Source: Clostridiales bacterium
Lineage (GTDB): Bacteria > Bacillota > Clostridia > Lachnospirales > Lachnospiraceae
NCBI GenBank assembly: GCA_018376135.1
Contig: JAHABX010000006.1
Coordinates: 1 to 64,000 of the forward strand
Length of the DNA stretch: 64,000 nucleotides
Reading direction: 5' to 3'
A program made the translations under genes and the position numbers. Each line of letters begins with the position of its first letter. The stretch's first letter is position 1. Positions 1 to 7,802 of the stretch are shown in pieces. Below the pieces are notes generated by a model. The model made no database searches. It saw nothing but the letters and a program-made list of their open reading frames with translations, and had not been told where the DNA came from.

Positions 1-367
1 TTATAAAGAAGTTTCAGAAAATTCCGAGTACCGGAATCTGAAGCCTGAGACAGGAAAGGTCATGTCAGCATTGCTGGGGAATCGCAGTGTGGAGAGATGT
101 ATCGAAGAACAATGTAACGAAGAAGGAGGCAGGGTAAATATGTGTAAAGCGTTGGAGGATTGGGAGAGAGAAGCGGAACAGCGTGGGGAAGCGAGAGGAG
201 AAGCACGTGGAGAAGCACGTGGAAAAATGCAAGGAGTCAAATCTCTTATGCAGAAGCTTGGAGTGGATGTGGAAAAGGCATGTGAGCTTATTGGGATTAC
301 AGTAGAGGAATATTCACAGATGAATGCAGATCAATCTGCGCCAGAAATACAAAGTGGAATTGGATAA
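1..367 (+). CDS. C-terminal part of an Rpn-family PD-(D/E)XK nuclease/transposase (truncated by window edge)
   Basis: The reading frame is open from base 2 to a TAA at 365-367, so only the last ~121 codons are seen. The tail has the layout typical of Rpn (recombination-promoting nuclease, PDDEXK transposase) proteins: a charged region with tandem RGEA repeats (about 181-225), then a short helical end containing MQKLGVDVEKACELIGI. The catalytic N-terminal half lies outside the window. Family assignment rests on this tail only. Confidence 0.55.
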   Translation, partial: YKEVSENSEYRNLKPETGKVMSALLGNRSVERCIEEQCNEEGGRVNMCKALEDWEREAEQRGEARGEARGEARGKMQGVKSLMQKLGVDVEKACELIGITVEEYSQMNADQSAPEIQSGIG

Positions 368-373
368 AACAGA

Positions 374-421
374 AAAGATGGTGCCACATAATCAGGAAAT
401 TAGATAAAGGGCACCATCTTT
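374..421. terminator. Inverted repeat, probable bidirectional terminator
   Basis: The arms AAAGATGGTGCC (374-385) and GGCACCATCTTT (410-421) pair around a ~24-nt loop, between the Rpn-like tail (+) and trxA (-). The A/T-rich flanks could serve both strands. Confidence 0.55.
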
Positions 422-449
422 GAGAGTGACGTTAATTTGACGTGCAGGG

Positions 450-761
450 TTATTTCAGCATATCCAGCAGTGTCTGCTTATCCTGTACACCAACGACCTT
501 GTGTACGGCCTTGCCGTTTTTCACAACAACGAAGGTTGGAATATTGGAGATCTGGAAGCTCTGTGCCAGCTCAGGTTCTTCCTGAACATCGATCTTACCT
601 ACTACTGCCGTTCCGGCAGCTGCATCGGAGACTTCTTCCACGATCGGAGCAGCCATTCTGCAGGGCATGCACCAGGTTGCCCAGAAGTCGAGAAGGACTG
701 GTTTGTCAGACTGAAGAACCTCCTGCTGAAAATTGTTTTTTGTTATTTTTAATGTACTCAT
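450..761 (-). CDS. trxA: Thioredoxin
   Basis: A 103-aa protein of standard thioredoxin length. It carries the active site WCMPC in the WATWCMPCRM context (a variant of WCGPC), FWATW before it and a cis-proline segment (SNIPTFVVV). It is a cytosolic dithiol-disulfide reductant. The start is fixed by AAGGAG just upstream. It lies downstream of the ferredoxin/polyferredoxin pair on the same strand but has its own promoter: TACAAT at 814-819 on the minus strand, with a CRP-like palindrome (841-855) 21 nt upstream of it. This suggests redox- or anaerobiosis-linked co-regulation. Confidence 0.93.
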   Translation of the reverse strand: MSTLKITKNNFQQEVLQSDKPVLLDFWATWCMPCRMAAPIVEEVSDAAAGTAVVGKIDVQEEPELAQSFQISNIPTFVVVKNGKAVHKVVGVQDKQTLLDMLK

Positions 762-840
762 ATGAATTCTCCTTTTTATTGCTTTGATGTGGTTTGCTGC
801 TTGTTATGGTTTTATTGTATCTTTTTTTGAAAGAAATATC

Positions 841-855
841 TGTGACGAAATCACA
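841..855. promoter_or_regulatory. CRP/FNR-like palindrome upstream of trxA
   Basis: The sequence is TGTGA-CGAAA-TCACA. Its centre is about 41 nt upstream of the start point predicted from the minus-strand -10 TACAAT (814-819), a class II activator position. The half-sites match CRP/FNR-family sites, but the spacer is 5 nt instead of the usual 6. The same half-sites, spacer and 21-nt distance to the -10 occur upstream of the ferredoxin gene. Confidence 0.55.
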
Positions 856-885
856 TTGGTTTTGGGCAGTTTATGACTGTATGAA

Positions 886-1467
886 TCATTGTCTCTTTTT
901 TTCGGGATTCTGCAGTCTGCAGATTCCCTGTGTCATCGTTCCCATGGGACAGAAGGTGCACCAGGTACGGGGACGATACAGGATCATAACGATCAGTCCC
1001 AGCAGAGCCGAGGTAAGCATGACACTGTAAAAGCCGAATGCATACTGGGCGATCCATGGGGAGACGGTACCGGCGGTATAGGTCCAGTCCCAGGGAAGAC
1101 GGAACATCCAGAAAAGCTTGATCGTTTCAGACAGGCTGCGTACACCTCCAAAGACCAGCCAGGTGTTATAGACCATCTGCAGGAACATGGTCAGGAAAAA
1201 TGCGAGAAATCCGTAACGAAACCATTTGGAATACATCCAGCGGGGTGTGCATTTTCCACGGGACAGTTTTTGTCCGAGTACGGAGAAGAGCTGTCCGCGG
1301 CCGCAGAAGGAGTTGCAAAAGGCTTTGTTTTTCCCAAAGACTGCGACGCCAAGAGGCAGAAGAAAATCGATCATGCCAAGCCATGCAAAGAGGATATTGA
1401 AAAATCCAAGTGCAAAATAGAGGATGGACCAGAGCCAGAGATAATCATACCAGTGTTTTTGTTTCAT
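886..1467 (-). CDS. NapH/polyferredoxin-like 4Fe-4S membrane protein
   Basis: A 193-aa protein with about four hydrophobic helices and two cysteine clusters: FCNSFCGRGQLFS near residues 40-50 and WCTFCPMGTMTQGIC near the C terminus. Both resemble the CxxxC(G/P)xG motifs of NapH/YccM/polyferredoxin membrane electron carriers. The start was chosen at the ATG preceded by GGAGGCGGAAAA; it overlaps the ferredoxin stop by 4 nt (ATGA), so the two are translationally coupled. It probably passes electrons between the small ferredoxin and a membrane or thiol acceptor. The partner is not visible. Confidence 0.75.
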   Translation of the reverse strand: MKQKHWYDYLWLWSILYFALGFFNILFAWLGMIDFLLPLGVAVFGKNKAFCNSFCGRGQLFSVLGQKLSRGKCTPRWMYSKWFRYGFLAFFLTMFLQMVYNTWLVFGGVRSLSETIKLFWMFRLPWDWTYTAGTVSPWIAQYAFGFYSVMLTSALLGLIVMILYRPRTWCTFCPMGTMTQGICRLQNPEKKRQ

Positions 1468-1667
1468 TTTTCCGCCTCCCTTTCTATCAGTTCGATTGCA
1501 TTTGCCGGGCAGGTATTCCGGCATTTTCCACAGCCGATGCAGAGGGATGGATCTACCCTGGCATAGCAGCCTCGATGGATGGACAGTGCGGATCGGGGAC
1601 ATATATTGCGGCAGGCGCCGCAGGCAACGCAGTTTTCAATCAGTATCTGTGCGATTCGTTTGGGCAT
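1464..1667 (-). CDS. Small 2[4Fe-4S] ferredoxin
   Basis: A 67-aa protein with two complete 4Fe-4S motifs, CVACGACRNICP and CIGCGKCRNTCP. The start at MPKRIA is preferred because AGGAGG precedes it; a longer ORF begins at 1706 without a ribosome-binding site. It is the first gene of the minus-strand redox group and overlaps the polyferredoxin gene by 4 nt. A -10 TACACT (1697-1702, minus strand) and a CRP-like palindrome at 1724-1738 lie upstream. Confidence 0.88.
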   Translation of the reverse strand: MPKRIAQILIENCVACGACRNICPRSALSIHRGCYARVDPSLCIGCGKCRNTCPANAIELIEREAEK

Positions 1668-1723
1668 GGAGATGCCTCCTTTTCTGTTTTCGTATGAGTG
1701 TATCAAAAAAGGTATGCGGGGTC

Positions 1724-1738
1724 TGTGACCAGGTCACA
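1724..1738. promoter_or_regulatory. CRP/FNR-like palindrome upstream of the ferredoxin operon
   Basis: A perfect palindrome TGTGACC-A-GGTCACA, located 21 nt upstream of the minus-strand -10 TACACT (1697-1702). The geometry equals that of the site at 841-855. It lies in the divergent region before the cis-prenyltransferase-like gene. Confidence 0.6.
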
Positions 1739-1815
1739 TATGGAGTTTACTTTTCTTCAGAGGTGAGCTATGATTATAGCAAATACTGGCAATACTATCC
1801 ATGAGGTGATGAATC

Positions 1816-2439
1816 ATGGGTAAACACAGACCGGAACACATCGGAATCATTCCCGATGGAAACCGCCGCTGGGCACAGGCGCGGGGAATGAGCAAAAAGG
1901 AAGGCTATGCTTATGGGCTTGCGCCGGGGCTTCAGCTTCTTCGGACGGCAAGAGAGCAGGGCATCAGGGAGATCACATATTATGGATTTACCACGGATAA
2001 CTGCAAGCGTCCGGCAGAGCAGTTTCAGGCATTTCAGAGAGCCTGTGTGGAGGCAGTGGATCTGCTGACACAGGAGGGAGCAGATCTGCTGGTCATTGGT
2101 GACAGCAGTTCCGGATGTTTCCCGGAGGAGCTGCGTCCCTATACAGTGCGGACTCCTGTGCATGGCGGCGGGATCCGGGTCAATTTTCTTGTAAATTATG
2201 GTTGGAAATGGGACCTGTCTCACATGAGGGAGGATGGGAAGCCCTATTCCAGCGATATATCCAGGATCGATCTGATCATCCGATGGGGCGGCATGCGGAG
2301 GCTGTCAGGATTTCTTCCGATGCAGTCGGTCTATGCGGATTTCTATGTGGCGGACAGCCTGTGGCCGGATTATACAGATGAGGATTTTTTACAGGCGCTT
2401 CAGTGGTATGAGGGGCAGGACGTCACGCTGGGCGGCTAG
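1816..2439 (+). CDS. Cis-prenyltransferase (UppS)-like protein
   Basis: A 207-aa member of the undecaprenyl-diphosphate synthase fold family. HIGIIPDGNRRWA holds the catalytic Asp-Gly-Asn, and YYGFTTDNCKRP and DLIIRWGGMRRLSGFLPMQSVYADFY match the later conserved motifs. It is shorter than typical UppS (~240-250 aa). The usual Glu of GGExRLS is replaced by Met (GGMRRLS), so it may be a specialised paralogue and not the housekeeping enzyme. The start follows GAGGTGATGAATC. The next gene begins 11 nt downstream, so the two are likely co-transcribed. Confidence 0.7.
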   Translation: MGKHRPEHIGIIPDGNRRWAQARGMSKKEGYAYGLAPGLQLLRTAREQGIREITYYGFTTDNCKRPAEQFQAFQRACVEAVDLLTQEGADLLVIGDSSSGCFPEELRPYTVRTPVHGGGIRVNFLVNYGWKWDLSHMREDGKPYSSDISRIDLIIRWGGMRRLSGFLPMQSVYADFYVADSLWPDYTDEDFLQALQWYEGQDVTLGG

Positions 2440-2450
2440 AGAGGAGAGGT

Positions 2451-3443
2451 ATGGAGATATATTTTGGGAATAACTTCTGGGGCGGAAGGGATGACGGAGA
2501 ACCGGGAGAGGAAATACGGATAGAGAAGACCTTCGAGTGGGAAGGACGGGAATGCCGGATCCCGGCGGTATATGCCTGCGAAAAGGGGATTGTGACAGAT
2601 CTGTGCATTCGTATTCCCGCAGAGGAGATCAGGGTATTTCTCGAAAAGTGGAATCTGGCAGAGAACGAGGGAAAACTGTCAGATGAGGAGCTTGAAAAGA
2701 TCGATCAGGAGAATCCGTTTTCTCTGGATTTTGAGATGCAGGTATATATCAATGGACAGGAGGCAGGACACGGTTCCATGTGCAGTACGGCGTGGAACCC
2801 CTGTGCCGGTGCTCAGGAGGCTTCTGTCGGTGTGGAAGAGGAGCTGATGGATGCATATGAATGTGCGCGGGATGCAGGCTGGAGGCTTGTCCGGGGATCC
2901 TTCTCATATCCGGAAGGAATTCAGGCTCCGATTCATTCTCTGAGGATCGTATTGAAGAGAAGACCGAGAACCTGTCGGGGTGTGCATTTTCGGACGGGAA
3001 CCGGTCAGGATCGGAAGGTGGAATTTGTCCATCCGGGAACCGGGACAAAGCATGTGCTGGCTGTACAAGGATGGAAACAGGAAGAGCTTCCTGCGGAAAC
3101 CATGTCGAGAATGCATACGGAGAGAATCCGGTTTGTGAAATCTCCCGGGCATTTTCTGATGATGGAGTATACGCTGGAGCCGGAGATTCCCGGGGATGAG
3201 TTCCAGATCTATGACTGCGCCAGGTCGGATCCTCCGGTACTGGAGCAGCGAAGAGGTGCAGCTTCCGTATCGGTAATTGGCGGGGCAGACGGACCGACGG
3301 CTGTCTTCCTGGCAGGAAAAGGAGGAAAGCCGGAGACAAGGAGCGCGTGCTCTTCTCTTCATTATGAGCCGGTGGATCAGGTGGAATGGAGGATGTCCTT
3401 TCAGATCAGGCAGGACCATAGGGCAGAGATCCAGGTAATATAA
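2451..3443 (+). CDS. Uncharacterised protein with a GADGPT motif
   Basis: A 330-aa acidic protein without a clear signal peptide or membrane helices, not recognised as a known enzyme. Near residues 275-292 it carries VSVIGGADGPTAVFLAGK, which resembles the IGGADGPT motif of the beta subunit of sodium-translocating decarboxylases. The rest bears no resemblance to that polytopic membrane protein. The start follows GAGAGGAG, and the gene is tightly linked to the UppS-like gene upstream. Confidence 0.6.
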   Translation: MEIYFGNNFWGGRDDGEPGEEIRIEKTFEWEGRECRIPAVYACEKGIVTDLCIRIPAEEIRVFLEKWNLAENEGKLSDEELEKIDQENPFSLDFEMQVYINGQEAGHGSMCSTAWNPCAGAQEASVGVEEELMDAYECARDAGWRLVRGSFSYPEGIQAPIHSLRIVLKRRPRTCRGVHFRTGTGQDRKVEFVHPGTGTKHVLAVQGWKQEELPAETMSRMHTERIRFVKSPGHFLMMEYTLEPEIPGDEFQIYDCARSDPPVLEQRRGAASVSVIGGADGPTAVFLAGKGGKPETRSACSSLHYEPVDQVEWRMSFQIRQDHRAEIQVI

Positions 3444-3460
3444 GCAGATATCCATATGCA

Positions 3461-3497
3461 GCAGGGCGCCGCTCTCTGAGAGAGTGACGCCCTGTTT
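3461..3497. terminator. Convergent hairpin terminator
   Basis: Stem GCAGGGCG (3461-3468) / CGCCCTG (3488-3494), with a T-rich tail on the plus strand. It separates the plus-strand gene ending at 3443 from the minus-strand gene ending at 3521. Confidence 0.6.
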
Positions 3498-3520
3498 GCA
3501 TGAGACAGAGAGATAACGTG

Positions 3521-4165
3521 CTATGCACGTTCACATTCCGCCCAGTCTTTTGCAAAGCCCTGTGCATTTTTCTCGGTCAGCGGATGCTCCAGAGACTTCA
3601 TGTAGAGTGCATATGGAATCGCTGCATAATCCAGTCCTGCTTTGGCAAGCTCTTCCAGCTGATGCAGGTTCTTGATGGAGGCAGCTACCACAGAGACCGG
3701 ATAGTTCTTTTGGGTGACGAGGTCCTGTACGGAGGTGACCAGCGCCATGCCGTCCAGACCATATTCATCGCTTCTTCCGATAAACGGGAAGAGATAATCT
3801 GCCCCTGCATTGATCGCGGCAACAGCCTGAGCAACGGTGAAAATGAGTGTGACTGCGGTACGGATGCCCTGCTCCGTCAGTTCCCGGCAGAGTCTTAATG
3901 CGTTCGGGGAGAAGTTCAGCTTGATCACAATATCCGGGTGAATATCGTGGATCTTTTGCACCTCTTCACGCATCTCCTCCAGTGTTTCCCCCATAACTTC
4001 TCCGCTCAAAAACGGCAGGTTCATGGATGCGTGATTTCTGAGGAAGGAATAGAACTCCTGATGGTTCTTCAGGTACATGGCAGGATTAGCGGTAACGCCG
4101 CATGCTCCCAGGGATAATGCGTCCAGAATCTCGTCATTGTTGGCACTGTCAATGATGTATTTCAT
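3521..4165 (-). CDS. Transaldolase / fructose-6-phosphate aldolase-family protein
   Basis: A 214-aa protein of FSA/TalC length. Its N terminus MKYIIDSANNDEI, followed by GVTANPAMY, matches the FSA-family start (D...GVTTNPSL). DIVIKLNFS holds the Schiff-base lysine, where FSA has VVKIP. It probably cleaves or forms a sugar phosphate by a class I aldolase mechanism. The start was chosen at the ATG after AAAGGAG; an in-frame extension to 4279 has no ribosome-binding site. It is divergent from the iron alcohol dehydrogenase, with a PRD-type box between them. Confidence 0.8.
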   Translation of the reverse strand: MKYIIDSANNDEILDALSLGACGVTANPAMYLKNHQEFYSFLRNHASMNLPFLSGEVMGETLEEMREEVQKIHDIHPDIVIKLNFSPNALRLCRELTEQGIRTAVTLIFTVAQAVAAINAGADYLFPFIGRSDEYGLDGMALVTSVQDLVTQKNYPVSVVAASIKNLHQLEELAKAGLDYAAIPYALYMKSLEHPLTEKNAQGFAKDWAECERA

Positions 4166-4233
4166 AGCGGTAACTCTCCTTTGATTTTTCTTATATTCAG
4201 TATAACAATCAACGGGAGAAAATACAAAAAATA

Positions 4234-4326
4234 AAGTGTCATACACTTGCCACATCAATAGGGGAATAAGTAACAACAATCACAGGGGGCAGGCGGATTG
4301 CTTTTTTGTGCAGTTCTCCCTATACT
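4234..4326 (+). promoter_or_regulatory. Promoter region with PRD-regulator-type box upstream of the Fe-alcohol dehydrogenase
   Basis: Box TTGCCACA-TCA-ATAGGG starts at 4247, directly after a small inverted repeat AAGTGT-CAT-ACACTT (4234-4248). A promoter follows: TTGCTT (4298-4303), 17-nt spacer, TATACT (4321-4326). The same box occurs at 7785-7802 (minus strand) and 12110-12127. The half-site TTGCCACA matches the half-site TTGNCACA known for MtlR-type PRD activators. Confidence 0.6.
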
Positions 4327-4357
4327 TTTTCTTAACAGAAAGAGGAGGTAGTAAATC

Positions 4358-5491
4358 ATGTTTAATTATTGTCAGCCAACGAGAATCCATTTTGGAGCAG
4401 GACGGCTTCAGGAGATCCCTAAGATCTGCGAAAGATATGGAAAGATCTGCTTTATGGTAACCACGCCGGATGCGCCGCTGCAGCCGCTGTATGAGCGTGT
4501 GAAAGGGTATCTGACTGAGGGGGGAATCCAGGTGGTCCATTTTGACCAGGTATCTCCGAATCCGTCTGTAGAGATGGTAGAGACAGCTTTTGAACAGCTG
4601 AAATCCTGTCATGCAGATTTTGTACTTGCTGTGGGAGGAGGAAGCTCTATCGATACGGCCAAGGCTCTGGCGTTCAACAATGGTCAGGAAAAAATTGACT
4701 GGGATGGTCTGTTCCGGAAGTATTCTTCCCCGTATGAGAACTATGAGTCTTATTCGGATACGGTGCTTCCGCTGATCACTGTGCCGACCACCTCAGGAAC
4801 CGGTTCCCAGGTGACGCAGGCAGCAGTTATCACGAAGGGAAAAGAGAAGATCACGTTCTATCATCCGGAGCTGTTCTCCAGAGAGTGTATCCTGGATCCG
4901 GAGCTGATGCTGACCCTTCCGGCAAGGATCACGGCATCCACCGGATTTGATGCATTCACCCATGCATTTGAGAGCTACATCAACAGCCATGCATCCCGTT
5001 ACAGTGAGCTGGATTCCATGGAGGCAATGAAACTGGTCGTGGAGAATCTTCCGAAGGTGCTTGCAGATCCGCGGAATCTGGAGTACAGAAGCAATATGTC
5101 CATGGCAGACACGCTTGCCGGACGCGCACTGGCGAATTCCGGCGCACAGGCTCCCCATCCGCTGTCTGAGATCATCGGCGGCATCACCCATCTGCCTCAC
5201 GGTGAAGCTCTCGCAGTGGTATTCCCGTCATTTGTAAAGCACTCCACAGAAGCCAACCGTGAGAAATATCTGAATGTGGCAAGGCTGTTTAAGGCGGATG
5301 CCGAAAGTGCAGATGAGCTCTACGGATTACTGACGGAATTCTTAAAAGAGATCCATCTTCTGATCACCATGAAGGATCTTCAGGTGAGCAGAGAGGATTT
5401 TGAAGAGATGCTGAAATCTCCGGTACTGGATTTCCTTCCCTTTGGAAATCGGGAATATCTGGAGACGATCCTGCGTGAGTCTTATGAATAG
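4358..5491 (+). CDS. Iron-containing alcohol dehydrogenase
   Basis: A 377-aa member of the group III Fe-alcohol dehydrogenases. The NAD(P)-binding GGGSSIDTAK, VPTTSGTGS and metal-ligand segments (GFDAFTHAFES, ... HPLSEIIGGITHLPHGEAL) are present. It likely reduces an aldehyde from the adjacent aldolase step or acts in fermentative alcohol formation; the substrate cannot be told. A strong AGGAGG precedes the ATG. The HAD gene overlaps its 3' end. Confidence 0.88.
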   Translation: MFNYCQPTRIHFGAGRLQEIPKICERYGKICFMVTTPDAPLQPLYERVKGYLTEGGIQVVHFDQVSPNPSVEMVETAFEQLKSCHADFVLAVGGGSSIDTAKALAFNNGQEKIDWDGLFRKYSSPYENYESYSDTVLPLITVPTTSGTGSQVTQAAVITKGKEKITFYHPELFSRECILDPELMLTLPARITASTGFDAFTHAFESYINSHASRYSELDSMEAMKLVVENLPKVLADPRNLEYRSNMSMADTLAGRALANSGAQAPHPLSEIIGGITHLPHGEALAVVFPSFVKHSTEANREKYLNVARLFKADAESADELYGLLTEFLKEIHLLITMKDLQVSREDFEEMLKSPVLDFLPFGNREYLETILRESYE

Positions 5492-6332
5492 GGGATTTGA
5501 TCCAAAGCCGCTGAAGGGCATGGTGTGTCTGGATCTGGACGGAACTTTACTGAACCAGGATAATACAGTGACCGAAAGAAACAGACGCAGCCTGCTTGGC
5601 TGCCTGGAGAGGGGGCTCCAGGTATACTTTGTGACAGGAAGACCGTACTGCTTTACGAAGGGACTGGCACAGTCGATAGACAGCCGGATCGGAGTGATCG
5701 CAAGTGCAGGCTCCTGTTATGAGAAGGACGGACAGCTGGTACAGTATGAGATCGAACAGGAAGCAGTTGAGAGAATGGTGGAGCTTCTGGCAGAGCAGCC
5801 CACGACCCATGCTTTTTTTAAGGGTCTGAAAAGCTTCTATACCCATGAACCCTATGACCGGAGATTTTTGTATGACCATATGAATGCGCAGTTTCCGGAA
5901 GATCTGCAGGTGCAGTCCTTTACAGAGCTTTCTTATGTAGAGCTGAAGAGGATGGCTTCCCATATCCACAAGATACTGGTATATGATATGGAAAAGCAGA
6001 GACTCGATGAATTTGAAAAGCAGGTATGCGCTATTTCTTCATTGAGTGTAAGCCGATATAACGATATCAGTATTGATGTGAATGCGATGGGGACAGATAA
6101 GGGAATCGCAATTAAGGATATTATGAATCATCTGGGACTGGAGAAGAACCAGGTACTGGCAATCGGTGATGCGCCCAATGATGAGGCCATGTTCCGGGAA
6201 GCCGGAATACGGATCGCTATGAGGAATGCAAAGCCGGAGATCAAAGAGATGTGTCAGTATGTGACCGGAAGCAACCGGGAGGATGGAGTGGCACAGATTC
6301 TGGAGGAGCCGGAAAGGTATTTTCAATCATAG
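5484..6332 (+). CDS. HAD-IIB (Cof-type) sugar-phosphate phosphatase
   Basis: A 282-aa Cof-like HAD hydrolase. Motif I DLDGTLL is near the N terminus, with VTGRP (motif II) and GDAPNDEAMF (motif IV) near the C terminus. DKGIA precedes motif IV, as is usual in this family. The start at 5484 overlaps the end of the alcohol dehydrogenase gene, so translational coupling is likely. It probably dephosphorylates a sugar phosphate or a related metabolite. Confidence 0.85.
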   Translation: MNRGFDPKPLKGMVCLDLDGTLLNQDNTVTERNRRSLLGCLERGLQVYFVTGRPYCFTKGLAQSIDSRIGVIASAGSCYEKDGQLVQYEIEQEAVERMVELLAEQPTTHAFFKGLKSFYTHEPYDRRFLYDHMNAQFPEDLQVQSFTELSYVELKRMASHIHKILVYDMEKQRLDEFEKQVCAISSLSVSRYNDISIDVNAMGTDKGIAIKDIMNHLGLEKNQVLAIGDAPNDEAMFREAGIRIAMRNAKPEIKEMCQYVTGSNREDGVAQILEEPERYFQS

Positions 6333-6346
6333 AATAAAAAAAGCAG

Positions 6347-6372
6347 AGGGACGCTTCGGGCGTCCCTTTTAT
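6347..6372. terminator. Bidirectional intrinsic terminator
   Basis: Stem GGGACGC / GCGTCCC with a TTCGG-type loop and a following TTTT, with an A run before it. It separates the convergent HAD and YitT-family genes. Confidence 0.85.
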
Positions 6373-6380
6373 AATATGGT

Positions 6381-6977
6381 TTAAGCTGTCTTGAGTGAGG
6401 TTGTGTACTTGATCGTACGGATAATGATCAGCAGTGAGAACAGGCTCAGAACTGCGATCATAAAGTTGCCGGAGATAAATCCGGATGCAATGACCACGCT
6501 TCCGTCCAGAACGAACAAGATAACAGAGAGCTTCAAAAACTTGAAGAAATACTGGATCAGGAGTGCGATCACATCGGTTCCGCCTGTTGCACAGTCATGG
6601 TTCAGGGCAATGCCGATGGCTGCTCCCACCAGAAGTCCTCCGAGAACGGAAGCAATGATCAGGATCACAAGCTGCGGAACGCCCGGAAACATTGCAAACA
6701 GGTCGATGGTCGGAACCAGACTCATGCATACCGGAGTCATCAGGGTGATGTACAGTGTTTTGATGCCAAAGCTTTTTCCAAGAAGCACGGTGGCAAGGAT
6801 CAGCAGCGGAACCGAGATACAAAGTGTCATAGAGGACACAGGGATTCCGGTGATCAGGGAGAAGATAATGGCAAGCCCTGTGATCCCTCCCGGAGCCAGT
6901 CCGGTGCACTGGAAAAAACAGTTGACCGCCAAAGCGGTCAACAGTGAAGATAATGTAATATATGCGTAATCCTTCAT
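6381..6977 (-). CDS. YitT-family membrane protein (truncated-type, no DUF2179 tail)
   Basis: About 198 aa with five hydrophobic helices. It has the YitT hallmarks GLAPGGITGLAIIFS and NHDCATGGTDVIA. Full YitT proteins (~280 aa) carry a C-terminal DUF2179 domain, which is absent here. The start is uncertain. The ATG at 6977, 4 nt beyond the stop of the epimerase gene, is preferred; in-frame ATGs at 7013 and 7037 lie inside that gene. Function in the family is unclear. Confidence 0.75.
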   Translation of the reverse strand: MKDYAYITLSSLLTALAVNCFFQCTGLAPGGITGLAIIFSLITGIPVSSMTLCISVPLLILATVLLGKSFGIKTLYITLMTPVCMSLVPTIDLFAMFPGVPQLVILIIASVLGGLLVGAAIGIALNHDCATGGTDVIALLIQYFFKFLKLSVILFVLDGSVVIASGFISGNFMIAVLSLFSLLIIIRTIKYTTSLKTA

Positions 6978-6981
6978 GAGA

Positions 6982-7698
6982 TTATTCCAGTCCGAATTTT
7001 GCAGCAGCTTCATCGATTGCTTTTCTGCATTTTGCATATCCGCCTGCGATTCCGTCCGGATCCTTGAACAGAGCAGAGGAAAGTACGATAACGTCCGGGT
7101 TGCACTCAATCAGCTTTTCCATATTGTCGAAACGAAGACCGCCGTCGATCGCAAGCTCACATTTCGGATTTTTCTCGTCGATCATCTTACGGGCACGCTG
7201 TACCAGGTCGATGGCGCTCTTTCTCCATCCCCAGTTATCCTTTCCGTCGGTCTCATCTACACCGTGGGTCACAATGTGGAGACGGTCGATGTCGTAGATG
7301 GATTCCTCAACGAAGCAAAGAGGAGTGTAGCAGCCTAAGGTAAGACCAACCTTCAGGTTGTGCTCACGGCACCAGTTGATGATGTATGCAAGCTGTGCTC
7401 CGATGAAATGCTCAGCCGGGATGATCAGCATATCTGCGCCTGCTGCTGCGATCTGCTCGATGAACATACGGTCCATGGTTACCGTGTAGATATGGCACTC
7501 GATGGGTTTCTCGGTTACAGGGCGGATTCCGGCGATGATCTGATGCCCTCCCATAAGCTTCATATTCTGTAAATCATGCATATCCGCAGCGTCTGAATGG
7601 ATGTAATCTGCCCCCGCATCACTGACTTCTTTTACGATACCTGCAATGTTGCCATAGTTTACATGTGCCAGTCCGGCAGCAATTTTGATATGTTTCAT
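6982..7698 (-). CDS. Ribulose-phosphate 3-epimerase-like protein
   Basis: A 238-aa TIM-barrel protein of RPE length. It has the early YIHSDAADMHDL segment where RPE has the metal-binding IHxDxMDG, and an acidic late strand AIDGGL. It is divergent from canonical RPE and could act on a related ketose phosphate (AlsE-like epimerases are in the same superfamily). AGGAGG precedes the ATG. It lies downstream of the PRD regulator, with a promoter (TTGCAT/TACAAT) and a PRD-type box in between. Confidence 0.72.
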   Translation of the reverse strand: MKHIKIAAGLAHVNYGNIAGIVKEVSDAGADYIHSDAADMHDLQNMKLMGGHQIIAGIRPVTEKPIECHIYTVTMDRMFIEQIAAAGADMLIIPAEHFIGAQLAYIINWCREHNLKVGLTLGCYTPLCFVEESIYDIDRLHIVTHGVDETDGKDNWGWRKSAIDLVQRARKMIDEKNPKCELAIDGGLRFDNMEKLIECNPDVIVLSSALFKDPDGIAGGYAKCRKAIDEAAAKFGLE

Positions 7699-7739
7699 AA
7701 GAAATTCCTCCTTGAATATTTAAGATGATTTTATTGTAA

Positions 7740-7802
7740 TGGAAAGACCCGGTAAAATGCAAGCCAGGTCCGATCTCTGAACGACCCCATTATTGTGGCA
7801 AA
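7740..7802 (-). promoter_or_regulatory. PRD-type box and promoter upstream of the RPE-like gene
   Basis: On the minus strand, TTTGCCACAATAATGGGG (7802-7785) overlaps the stop of the regulator gene. About 39 nt downstream of the box comes TTGCAT (7762-7757) with an 18-nt spacer to TACAAT. This is the second of three copies of the box. Confidence 0.55.
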
